Assembly: GCF_008831285.2 (NCBI RefSeq)
Contig: NC_045144.1
Coordinates: forward strand, 24,755,716-24,819,715
Direction: 5' to 3'
From: Nymphaea colorata
Taxonomy: Eukaryota > Streptophyta > Magnoliopsida > Nymphaeales > Nymphaeaceae
DNA length: 64,000 nt
Every line of letters starts with the position of its first letter. The stretch's first letter is position 1. The translations under genes were made by a program, and so were the position numbers. Positions 1-11,600 of the stretch are shown piece after piece. The notes under the pieces were generated by a model. The model searched no databases, was not told where the DNA came from, and saw only the letters and a program-made list of their open reading frames with translations.

Positions 1-1081
1 ACCTAATGTGTTTTGCCTGTTATTACATCTATAATGAATGATTTCAATTATCAAAAGCACAAGTTCGTATGGAGACAAATGGACAAATCATTACTTTTAT
101 CCCTTGTGTTCACTACAAGGAGTTGAACTTGTAACATTTATAGTGAACGATTTAAGGTATTGAAATCACAAGTTCGTATCAATGCGAGCAAGATTTAAGT
201 GATTCATTTGATAATGCATAATCAATTAAACGTGCTCAACTTGTTGCCACATCCATATTGAATGATTTGGGAATTGGAATCACAAGTTGAAAGTAAATGA
301 GATTCAATTTATTGATTTGATCTCTTATAGTTAATCTAATGTGTTTCATTTGATATTACGTCCATAATGAATGATTTAAACATTTAAAATCACAAGTTTA
401 TATGGATAAAAATGGGATCTATGTATTACTTTGATCACCTGTAGTTTGTCTAGTGAGTTGAGTTTGTTGTTACATCTATAGTAACGATCTAATAAATTGA
501 ATTCACAAGTTCATAACAATGTTAATGATTTAAGAGATTCATTTAATGATGCATTTAAAATTAAATGTGCCTAACTTATTGTTACAAACATATTGAATGA
601 TTTAGTGGATGAAAATCATAAGCTTGTATGAAAATAAATTAGATTCAAGTAATTCATTTATTATGTTATAGTTTATATAATGTATTTCACATGTTATTAC
701 TTTTATAATGAATGATTTAAATAATTAAAATCAGAAGTTTATATGGATATAAATGAGATTTATACATTAGTTTACAGTTACATCTATATTGAACGATCTA
801 AGGGATTGAAATAACAAGTTCGTAACAATACGAGTGGTGTTTAAGTTATTCATTTGATTACGCATGCTTAATTTAATGTGCTTAACTTGTTGTTACATCC
901 ATATTGAATGAATTAGTGTATTGAAATCACAATTTTGTAAGAAAATGAATGAGATTCGAGTGATTCACCTTTTGCCCTGTAGTTAACCTAATGTGTTTTG
1001 TTAGTTATTACATCTATAATGACGGATTTCAATGATCGAAATCACAAGTTCATATGGAGACAAATGGGAACAATGCATTAC

Positions 1082-1112
1082 TCAACTCCTTGTGGTCACT
1101 ACAAGGAGTTGA
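1082..1112. repeat. Perfect 12-bp inverted repeat (7-nt loop) in monomer m1
   Basis: TCAACTCCTTGT (1082-1093) and ACAAGGAGTTGA (1101-1112) are perfect reverse complements around the loop GGTCACT. Most other HOR copies have only the inner six pairs, CCTTGT/ACAAGG, preceded by TTTTATC. The extended arm therefore looks like a local rewrite of the left arm from the right arm. Confidence 0.85.
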
Positions 1113-1483
1113 ACTTGTCACATTTATTGTGAACGATTTAAAGGATTGAAATCACAAGTTCGTATCAATGCGTGCAAGATTTAAGTGATTCATTTGATCA
1201 TGCATAATCAATTAAATGTTCTTAATTTGTAGTCACATCCATATTGAATGATTTGGGAATTGAAATCAAAAGTTCGTATGAAAATAAATGAGATTCAATT
1301 TATTCATTTGATCTCTTATAGTTAATCTAATGCGTTTCATTTGCTATTACGTCTATAATGAATGATTTAACCGATTAAAATCACAAGTTTATATGGATAA
1401 AAATAGGATCTATGCATTACTTTGATCCCTTGTAGTTTGTCTAATGAGTTGAGTTTGTTGTTACATCTATAGTAACGATTTAA

Positions 1484-1495
1484 ACAATTGTTATT
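1484..1495 (+). other. Internal deletion junction in a 796-bp HOR
   Basis: Monomer m4 sequence ending ACAATTG runs directly into TTATTACTTT of m6, skipping about 195 bp (the rest of m4, m5, and most of m6). The parental right side reads CACTTGTTATTAC, so TTG is shared at the breakpoint. This explains the short 972-to-1768 spacing. Confidence 0.8.
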
Positions 1496-3849
1496 ACTTT
1501 AATAATGAATAATTTAAATGATTAAAATCAGAAGTTCATATTTATATAAATGAGATTTATACATTACTTTATAGTTACATCTATATTGAACGATCTAAGG
1601 GATTGAAATAACAAGGTCGTAACAATACGAGTGGTATTTAAGTTATTCATTTGATTACGCATCCTTAATTTAATGTGCCTAACTTGTTGTTACATCCATA
1701 TTGAATGAATTAGTGTATTGAAATCACAATTTTGTAAGAAAATAAATGAGATTCGAGTGATTCACCTTTTGCCCTGTAGTTAACCTAATGTGTTTTGCTT
1801 GTTATTACATCTATAATGAAGGATTTCAATGATCGAAAGCACAAGTTCGTATGGAGACAAATGGACAATGCATTACTTTTATCCCTTGTGTTCACTACAA
1901 GGAGTTAAACTTGTAACATTTATAGTGAACGATTTAAAGTATTGAAATCACAAGTTCGTATCAATGCGAGCAAGATTTAAGTGATTCATTTGATAATGCA
2001 TAATCAATTAAACGTGCTCAACTTGTTGCCACATCCATATTGAATGATTTGGGAATTGGAATCACAAGTTGAAAGTAAATGAGATTCAATTTATTGATTT
2101 GATCTCTTATAGTTAATCTAATGTGTTTCATTTGTTATTACGTCCATAATGAATGATTTAAACATTTAAAATCACAAGTTTATATGGATAAAAATGGGAT
2201 CTATGTATTACTTTGATCCCCTGTAGTTTGTCTAGTGAGTTGAGTTTGTTGTTACATTTATAGTAACGATCTAATCAATTGAATTCACAAGTTCATAACA
2301 ATGTTAATGATTTAAGAGATTCATTTAATAATGCATTTATAATTAAATGTGCTTAACTTGTTGTTACATCCATACTGAATGATTTAGTGGATGAAAATCA
2401 TAAGCTTGTATGAAAATAAATTAGATTCAAGTAATTCATTTATTATGTTATAGTTTATATAATGTATTTCACTTGTTATTACTTTTATAATGAATGATTT
2501 AAATGATTAAAATCAGAAGTTTATATGGATATAAATGAGATTTATACATTACTTTATAGTTACATCTATATTGAACGATCTAAGGGATTGAAATAACAAG
2601 TTCGTAACGATATGAGTGGTATCTAAGTTATTCATTTGATTACGCATGCTTAATTTAATGTGCCTAACTTGTTACATCCATATTGAACGAATTAGTGTAT
2701 TGAAATCACAATTTTGTAAGAAAATGAATGAGATTCGAGTGATTCACCTTTTGCCTTGTAGTTAACCTAATGTGTTTTGTTAGTTATTACATCTATAATG
2801 ATGGATTTCAATGATCAAAATCACAAGTTCGTATGGAGACAAATGGGAACAATGCATTACTTTTATCCCTTGTGGTTACAAGGAGTTGAACTTGTCACAT
2901 TTATACTGAACGATTTAAAGGATTGAAATCACAAGTTCGTATCAATGCGTGCAAGATTTAAGTGATTCATTTGATCACGCATAATCAATTAAATGTTCTT
3001 AACTTGTAGTCACATCCATATTGAATGATTTGGGAATTGAAATCACAAGTTCGTATGAAAATAAATGAGATTCAATTTATTCATTTGATCTCTTATAGTT
3101 AATCTAATGCGTTTCATTTGCTATTACGTCTATAATGAATGATTTAAACGATTAAAATCACAAGTTTATAAGGATAAAAATGGGATCTATGTATTACTTT
3201 GATCCCCTGTAGTTTGTCTAGTGAGTTGAGTTTGTTGTTACATCTATAGTAACGATCTAATCAATTGAATTCACAAGTTCATAACAATGTTAATGATTTA
3301 AGAGATTCATTTAATGATGCATTTATAATTAAATGTGCTTAACTTGTTGTTACATCCATACTGAATGATTTAGTGGATGAAAATCATAAGCTTGTATGAA
3401 AATAAATTAGATTCAAGTAATTCATTTATTATGTTATAGTTTATATAATGTATTTCACTTGTTATTACTTTTATAATGAATGATTTAAATAATTAAAATC
3501 AGAAGTTTATATGGATATAAATGAGATTTATACATTAGTTTACAGTTACATCTATATTGAACGATCTAAGGGATTGAAATAACAAGTTCGTAACAATACG
3601 AGAGGTGTTTAAGTTATTCATTTGATTACGCATGCTTAATTTAATGTGCCTAACTTGTTGTTACATCCATATTGAATGAATTAGTGTATTAAAATCACAA
3701 TTTTGTAAGAAAATAAATGAGATTTGAGTTATTCACCTTTTGCCCTGTAGTTAACCTAATGTGTTTTGTTAGTTATTACATCTATAATGACGGATTTCAA
3801 TGATCGAAATCACAAGTTCATATGGAGACAAATGGGAACAATGCATTAC

Positions 3850-3880
3850 TCAACTCCTTGTGGTCACTACAAGGAGTTGA
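3850..3880. repeat. Second copy of the perfect 12-bp inverted repeat in m1
   Basis: The arms lie at 3850-3861 and 3869-3880 around the loop GGTCACT, identical to the copy at 1082-1112 and 2,768 bp downstream. The identical derived state in two HORs suggests one event followed by array duplication. Confidence 0.85.
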
Positions 3881-4800
3881 ACTTGTCACATTTATAGTGA
3901 AGGATTAAGAAGATTGAAACAACAAGTTCGTATCAATGCGTGCAAGATTTAAGTGATTCATTTGATCATGCATAATCAATTAAATGTGCTTAACTTGTTG
4001 TCACATCCATATTGATTGATTTGGGAATTGAAATCACAAGTTCGTATGAAAATAAATGAGATTCAATTTATTCATTTGATCTCTTATATTTAATCTAATG
4101 CGTTTCATTTGCTATTATGTCTATAATGAATGATTTAAACGATTACAATCACAAGTTTATAAGGATAAAAATGGGATCTATATATTACTTTGATCCCCTT
4201 TAGTTTGTCTAGTGAGTTGAGTTTGTTGTTACATGTATAGTAACCATCTAATCAATTGAATTCACAAGTTGATAACAATGTTAATGATTTAAGAGATTCA
4301 TTTGATGATGCATTTGTAATTAAATGTGCATAACTTGTTGTTACATCAATACTGAATGATTTAGTGGATGGAAATCATAAGCTTGTATGAAAATAAATTA
4401 AATCCAAGTAATTCATTTATTATGTTATAGTTTATATAATGTATTTCACTTGTTATTACTTTTATAATGAATGATTTAAATGATTAAAATCAGAAGTTTA
4501 TATGGATATAAATGAGATTTATACATTGCTTTATAGTTACATCTATATTGAAAGATCTAAGGGATTGAAATAACAAGTTCGTGACAATACGAGTGGTATT
4601 TAAGTTATTCATTCGATTACGCATGCTAAATTCAATGTGCCTAACTTGTTGTTACATCCATATTGAATGAATTAGTGTATTGAAATCACAATTTTGTAAG
4701 AAAATGAATGAGATTCGAGTGATTTACCTTTTGCCCTGTAGTTAACATAATGTGTTTTATTAGTTATTACATATATAATGACGGATTTCAATGATCGAAA

Positions 4801-5792
4801 TCACAAGTTCGTATGGAGTCAAATGGGAACAATGCATTACTTTTATCTCTTGTGGTCACTACAAGGAGTTGAACTTGTCACATTTATAGTGAACGATTTA
4901 AAGGATTGTAATCACAAGTTCGTATCAATGCGTGTAAGATTTAAGTGCTTCATTTGATCATGCATAATCAATTAAATGTGCTTAACTTGTCGTCACATCC
5001 ATATTGAATGATTTGGGAATTGAAATCACAAGTTCGTATGAAAATAAATGAGATTCAATTTATTCATTTGATCTCTTATAGTTAATCTAATGCGTTTCAT
5101 TTGCTATTACGTCTATAATGAATGATTTAAACGATTAAAATAACAAGTTTATATGGATAAAAATGGGATCTATGTATTACTTTGATCCCTTGTAGTTTGT
5201 CTAATGAGTTGAGTTTGTTGTTACATATATAGTAACGATCTAAACAATTGAATTGACAGGTTCGTTACAATGTTAATGATTTAAGAGATTCATTTGATGA
5301 TGCATTTACAATTAAATGTGCCTACCTTTTTGTAACATCCATATTGAATGATTTAGTGGATGAAAATCATAAGCTTGTATGAAAATAAATTAGATTCAAG
5401 TAATTCATTTAGTATGTTATAGTTTATATAATGTATTTCACTTGTTACTACTTTTATAATGAATGATTTAAATGATTAAAATCAGAAGTTTATAGGGATA
5501 TAATTGAGATTTATACATTACTTTATAGTTACATCTATATTGAACGATCTAAGGGATTGAAATAATAAGTTCGTAACAATACGAGTGGTATTTAAGTTAT
5601 TCATTTGATTACGCATGCTTAATTTAATGTGCCTAACTTATTGTTACATCCTTATTGAATGAATTAGTGTATTGAAATCACAATTTTGTAAGAAAATGAA
5701 TGAGATTTGAGTGATTCATCTTTTGCCCTGTAGTTAACCTAATGTGTTTTGCCTGTTATTACATCTATAATGAAGGATTTCAATGATCGAAA
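4801..5792 (+). repeat. Representative 9-monomer higher-order repeat (992 bp)
   Basis: This copy is chosen as a type example because it has no large deletion. Using the T of TCACAAG (or its variant) as monomer start, the monomers are m1 4801-4911 (111), m2 4912-5025 (114), m3 5026-5140 (115), m4 5141-5253 (113), m5 5254-5366 (113), m6 5367-5481 (115), m7 5482-5562 (81), m8 5563-5677 (115) and m9 5678-5792 (115). Each monomer contains an ATTGAATGATTT- or ATAATGAATGATTT-like block about 20 bp before its end, then the conserved core. Monomers within the unit are clearly diverged, while the same monomer in successive units is nearly identical, which defines a HOR. Monomer m6 carries AAGCTT and m8 carries GCATGC, each normally once per unit. 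Confidence 0.93.
5482..5562 (+). repeat. Truncated monomer m7 (81 bp) fixed in the HOR
   Basis: This monomer is about 33 bp shorter than its eight neighbours. It joins TTTATACATTACTTTATAG directly to TTACATCTATATTGAACG. Full monomers have an additional stretch here, corresponding to CCCTTGTAGTTTGTCTAATG and following bases in m3. The same short form is present in nearly every HOR in the window and on both orientations, so the deletion predates amplification of the 9-mer unit. It is a useful phase marker for aligning copies. Confidence 0.85.
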
Positions 5793-6704
5793 GCATAAGT
5801 TCGTATGGAGACAAATGGACAATGCATTACTTTTATCCCTTGTGTTCACTACAAGGAGTTGAACTTGTAACATTTATCGTGAACGATTTAAAGTATTGAA
5901 ATCACAAGTTCGTTTCAATGCGAACAAGATTTGAGTGATTCATTTGATCATGCATAATCAATTAAACGTGCTCAAGTTGTCGCCACATCGATATTGAATG
6001 ATTTGAGAATTGGAATCACAAGTTGAAAGTAAATGAGATTCAGTTTATTCATTTGATCTCTTATATTTAATCTAATGTGTTTCATTTGTTATTAGGTCTA
6101 TAATGAATGATTTAAACGTTTAAAATCACAAGTTTATATGGATAAAAATGGGATCTATGTATTACTTTGATCCCTTTAGTTTGTCTAGTGAGATGAGTTT
6201 GTTGTTACATCTATAGTAACGATCTAATCAATTGAATTCACAAGTTCATAACAATGTTAATGATTTAAGAGATTCATTTGATGATGCATTTGTAATTAAA
6301 TGTGCATAACTTGTTGTTACATCCATACTGAATGATTTAGTGGATGGAAATCATAAGCTTGTATGAAAATAAATTAGATTCAAGTAATTCATTTATTATG
6401 TTATAGTTTATATAATGTATTTCACTTGTTATTACTTTTATAATGAATGATTTAAATGATTAAAATCAGAAGTTTATATGGATATAAATGAGATTTATAC
6501 ATTGCTTTATAGTTACATCTATATTGAACGATCTAAGGGATTGAAATAACAAGTTCGTGACAATACGAGTGGTATTTAAGTTATTCATTTGATTACGCAT
6601 GCTAAATTCAATGTGCCTAACATGTTGTTACATCCATATTGAATGAATTAGTGTATTGAAATCACAATTTTGTAAGAAAATGAATGAGATTCGAGTGATT
6701 CACC

Positions 6705-8563
6705 TTTTGCCCTGTAGTTAACATAATGTGTTTTGTTAGTTATTACATCTATAATGACGGATTTCAATGATCGAAATCACAAGTTCGTATGAGACAAATG
6801 GGAACAATGCATTACTTTTATCTCTTGTGGTCATACAAGGAGTTGAACTTGTAACATTTATCGTGAACGATTTAAAGTGTTGAAATCACAAGTTCGTTTC
6901 AATGCGAACAAGATTTGAGTGATTCATTTGATCATGCATAATCAATTAAACGTGCTCAACTTGTCGCCACATCGATATTGAATGATTTGGGAATTGGAAT
7001 CACAAGTTGAAAGTAAATGAGATTCAGTTTATTCATTTGATCTCTTATATTTAATCTAATGTGTTTCATTTGTTATTAGTCATAATGAATGATTTAAACG
7101 TTTAAAATCACAAGTTTATATGGATAAAAATGGGATCTATGTATTACTTTGATCCCCTTTAGTTTGTCTAGTGAGATGAGTTTGTTGTTACATTATAGTA
7201 ACGATCTAATCAATTGAATTCACAAGTTCATAACAATGTTAATGATTTAAGAGATTCATTTGATGATGCATTTGTAATTAAATGTGCATAACTTGTTGTT
7301 ACATCCATACTGAATGATTTAGTGGATGGAAATCATAAGCTTGTATGAAAATAAATTAGATTCAAGTAATTCATTTATTATGTTATAGTTTATATAATGT
7401 ATTTCACTTGTTATTACTTTTATAATGAATGATTTAAATGATTAAAATCAGAAGTTTATATGGATATAAATGAGATTTATACATTGCTTTATAGTTACAT
7501 CTATATTGAACGATCTAAGGGATTGAAATAACAAGTTCGTGACAATACGAGTGGTATTTAAGTTATTCATTTGATTACGCATGCTAAATTCAATGTGCCT
7601 AACATGTTGTTACATCCATATTGAATGAATTAGTGTATTGAAATCACAATTTTGTAAGAAAATGAATGAGATTCGAGTGATTCACCTTTTGCCCTGTAGT
7701 TAACATAATGTGTTTTGTTAGTTATTACATCTATAATGACGGATTTCAATGATCGAAATCACAAGTTCGTATGGAGACAAATGGGAACAATGCATTACTT
7801 TTATCTCTTGTGGTCAATACAAGGAGTTGAACTTGTAACATTTATCGTGAACGATTTAAAGTGTTGAAATCACAAGTTCGTTTCAATGCGAACAAGATTT
7901 GAGTGATTCATTTGATCATGCATAATCAATTAAACGTGCTCAACTTGTCGCCACATCGATATTGAATGATTTGGGAATTGGAATCACAAGTTGAAAGTAA
8001 ATGAGATTCAGTTTATTCATTTGATCTCTTATATTTAATCTAATGTGTTTCATTTGTTATTACGTCCATAATGAATGATTTAAACGTTTAAAATCACAAG
8101 TTTATATGGATAAAAATGGGATCTATGTATTACTTTGATCCCCTTTAGTTTGTCTAGTGAGATGAGTTTGTTGTTACATCTATAGTAACGATCTAATCAA
8201 TTGAATTCACAAGTTCATAACAATGTTAATGATTTAAGAGATTCATTTGATGATGCATTTGTAATTAAATGTGCATAACTTGTTGTTACATCCATACTGA
8301 ATGATTTAGTGGATGGAAATCATAAGCTTGTATGAAAATAAATTAGATTCAAGTAATTCATTATTATGTTATAGTTTATATAATGTATTTCACTTGTTAT
8401 TACTTTTATAATGAATGATTTAAATGATTAAAATCAGAAGTTTATATGGATATAAATGAGATTTATACATTGCTTTATAGTTACATCTATATTGAACGAT
8501 CTAAGGATTGAAATAACAAGTTCGTGACAATACGAGTGGTATTTAAGTTATTCATTTGATTAC
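6705..8563 (+). repeat. Recombinant HORs (type A start, type B continuation)
   Basis: The units starting near 6705 and 7687 begin with type A markers (GTTAACATAATG, GTTAGTTATTAC, GACGGATTTC, GGGAACAATG, TCTCTTGTGG). After GGAGTTGAACTTGT they switch to type B markers (AACATTTATCGTG, AAAGTGTTG, GTTTCAATGCGAAC, GTGCTCAACTTGTCGCC, GGAATTGGAATCAC). Both share the same switch and private changes such as AAGTGTTG, so the hybrid was itself amplified. The same class returns at 47.0-49.0 kb. Confidence 0.75.
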
Positions 8564-8663
8564 NNNNNNNNNNNNNNNNNNNNNNNNNNNNNNNNNNNNN
8601 NNNNNNNNNNNNNNNNNNNNNNNNNNNNNNNNNNNNNNNNNNNNNNNNNNNNNNNNNNNNNNN
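8564..8663. other. Assembly gap of exactly 100 N
   Basis: There are one hundred N bases between two satellite segments of the same orientation. The left side stops at m8 phase ...TTTGATTAC and the right side restarts at ATTGGAATCAC of m2. By alignment to the preceding unit (7579-7976) about 398 bp is missing to restore phase. The round size is thus a placeholder, and the real gap is about 398 bp plus a whole number of HORs. Confidence 0.98.
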
Positions 8664-11600
8664 ATTGGAATCACAAGTTGAAAGTAAATGAGATTCAGTT
8701 TATTCATTTGATCTCTTATATTAATCTAATGTGTTTCATTTGTTATTACGTCCATAATGAATGATTTTAAACGTTAAAATCACAAGTTTATATGGATAAA
8801 AATGGGATCTATGTATTACTTTGATCCCTTTAGTTTGTCTAGTGAGATGAGTTTGTTGTTACATCTATAGTAACGATCTAATCAATTGAATTCACAAGTT
8901 CATAACAATGTTAATGATTTAAGAGATTCATTTGATGATGCATTTGTAATTAAATGTGCATAACTTGTTGTTACATCCATACTGAATGATTTAGTGGATG
9001 GAAATCATAAGCTTGTATGAAAATAAATTAGATTCAAGTAATTCATTTATTATGTTATAGTTTATATAATGTATTTCACTTGTTATTACTTTTATAATGA
9101 ATGATTTAAATGATTAAAATCAGAAGTTTATATGGATATAAATGAGATTTATACATTGCTTTATAGTTACATCTATATTGAACGATCTAAGGGATTGAAA
9201 TAACAAGTTCGTGACAATACGAGTGGTATTTAAGTTATTCATTTGATTACGCATGCTAAATTCAATGTGCCTAACTTGTTGTTACATCCATATTGAATGA
9301 ATTAGTGTATTGAAATCATAATTTTGTAAGAAAATGAATGAGATTCGAGTGATTCACCTTTTGCCATGTAGTTAACATAATGTGTTTTGTTAGTTATTAC
9401 ATCTATAATGACAGATTTCAATGATCGAAATCACAAGTTCGTATGGAGACAAATGGGAACAATGCATTACTTTTATCTCTTGTGGTCACTACAAGGAGTT
9501 GAACTTGTCACATTTATAGTGAACGATTTAAAGGATTGAAATCACAAGTTCGTATCAACGCGTGTAAGATTTAAGTGATTCATTTGATCCTGCATAATCA
9601 ATTAAATGTGCTTAACTGGTCGTCACATCCATATTGAATGATTTGGGAATTGAAATCACAAGTTCGTATGAAAATAAATGAGATTCAATTTATTCGTTTG
9701 ATCTCTTATAGTTAATCTAATGCGTTTCGTTTGCTATTACGTCGATAATGAATGATTTAAACGATTAAAATAACAAGTTTATATGGATAAAAATGGGATC
9801 TATGCATTACTTTGATCTCTTGTAGTTTGTCTAATGAGTTGAGTTTGTTGTTACATATATAGTAACGATCTAAACAATTGAATTGACAAGTTCGTTACAC
9901 TGTTAATCATTTAAGAGATTCATTTGATGATGCATTTACAATTAAATGTGCCTACCTTTTTGTAACATCCATATTGAATGATTTAGTGGATGGAAATCAT
10001 AAGCTTGTATGAAAATAAATTAGATTCAAGTAATTCATTTAGTATGTTATAGTTTATATAATGTATTTCACTTGTTACTACTTTTATAATGAATGATTTA
10101 AATGATTAAAATCAGAAGTTTATATGGATATAATTGAGATTTATACATTACTTTATAGTTACATCTATATTGAACGATCTAAGGGATTGAAATAACAAGT
10201 TCGTAACAATACGAGTGGTATTTAAGTTATTCATTTGATTACGCATGCTTAATTTAATGTGCCTAACTTATTGTTACATCCTTATTTATGAATTAGTGTA
10301 TTGAAATCACAATTTTGTAAGAAAATGAATGAGATTTGAGTGATTCATCTTTTGCCCTGTAGTTAACCTAATGTGTTTTGCCTGTTATTACATCTATAAT
10401 GAAGGATTTCAATGATCGAAAGCACAAGTTCGTATGGAGACAAATGGACAATGCATTACTTTTATCCCTTGTGTTCACTACAAGGAGTTGAACTTATAAC
10501 ATTTATCGTGAACGATTTAAAGTATTGAAATCACAAGTTCGTTTAATGCGAGCAAGATTTAAGTGATTCATTTGATCATGCATAATCAATTAAACGTGCT
10601 CAACTTGTTGCCACATCGATATTGAATGATTTGGGAATTGGAATCACAAGTTGAAAGTAAATGAGATTCAGTTTATTCATTTGATCTCTTATAGTTAATC
10701 TAATGTGTTTCATTTGTTATTACGTCCATAATGAATGATTTAAACGTTTAAAATCACAAGTTTATATGGATAAAAATGGGATCTATGTATTACTTTGATC
10801 CCCTTTAGTTTGTCTAGTGAGATGAGTTTGTTGTTACATCTATAGTAACGATCTAATCAATTGAATTCACAAGTTCATAACAATGTTAATGATTTAAGAG
10901 ATTCATTTGATGATGCATTTGTAATTAAATGTGCATAACTTGTTGTTACATCCATACTGAATATTTAGTGGATGGAAATCATAAGCTTGTATGAAAATAA
11001 ATTAGATTCAAGTAATTCATTTATTATGTTATAGTTTATATAATGTATTTCACTTGTTATTACTTTTATAATGAATGATTTAAATGATTAAAATCAGAAG
11101 TTTATATGGATATAATGAGATTTATACATTGCTTTATAGTTAATCTATATTGAACGATCTAAGGGATTGAAATAACAAGTTCGTAACAATACGAGTGGTA
11201 TTTAAGTTATTCATTTGATTACGCATGCTAAATTCAATGTGCCTAACATGTTGTTACATCCATATTGAATGAATTAGTGTATTGAAATCACAATTTTGTA
11301 AGAAAATGAATGAGATTGAGTGATTCATCTTTTGCCCTGTAGTTAACCTAATGTGTTTTGCTGTTATTACATTATAATGAAGGATTTCAATGATCGAAAG
11401 CACAAGTTCGTATGGAGACAAATGGACAATGCATTACTTTTATCCTTGTGTTCACTACAAGGAGTTGAACTTGTAACATTTATCGTGAACGATTTAAAGT
11501 ATTGAAATCACAAGTTCGTTTCAATGCGAACAAGATTTGAGTGATTCATTTGATCATGCATAATCAATTAAACGTGCTCAACTTGTTGCCACATCGATAT

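Larger units (their letters stand above)
1..8563 (+). repeat. Satellite array, segment 1 (about 113-bp monomers in about 990-bp HORs)
   Basis: This is uninterrupted tandem satellite. The HOR landmark TTTTGCC(C/T)TGTAGTTAAC recurs near 972, 1768, 2749, 3738, 4729, 5721, 6705 and 7687, giving spacings of 796, 981, 989, 991, 992, 984 and 982 bp. The units are mixed: type B at the very start and at 1768 and 5721, type A at 972, 2749, 3738 and 4729, and A-to-B recombinants at 6705 and 7687. The first 4 kb carries more substitutions between copies than the middle of the window. No open reading frame of convincing length or composition occurs. The last copies before the gap have extra missing bases, for example near 6790, 6833, 7079 and 7194, as expected for a poorly polished contig end. 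Confidence 0.97.

Noticed and set aside
1-8563. CRISPR-like array of repeats and spacers
   Set aside because: Spacing of about 113 bp with continuously related sequence between the cores means tandem monomers, not unique spacers. No cas-like genes are present.
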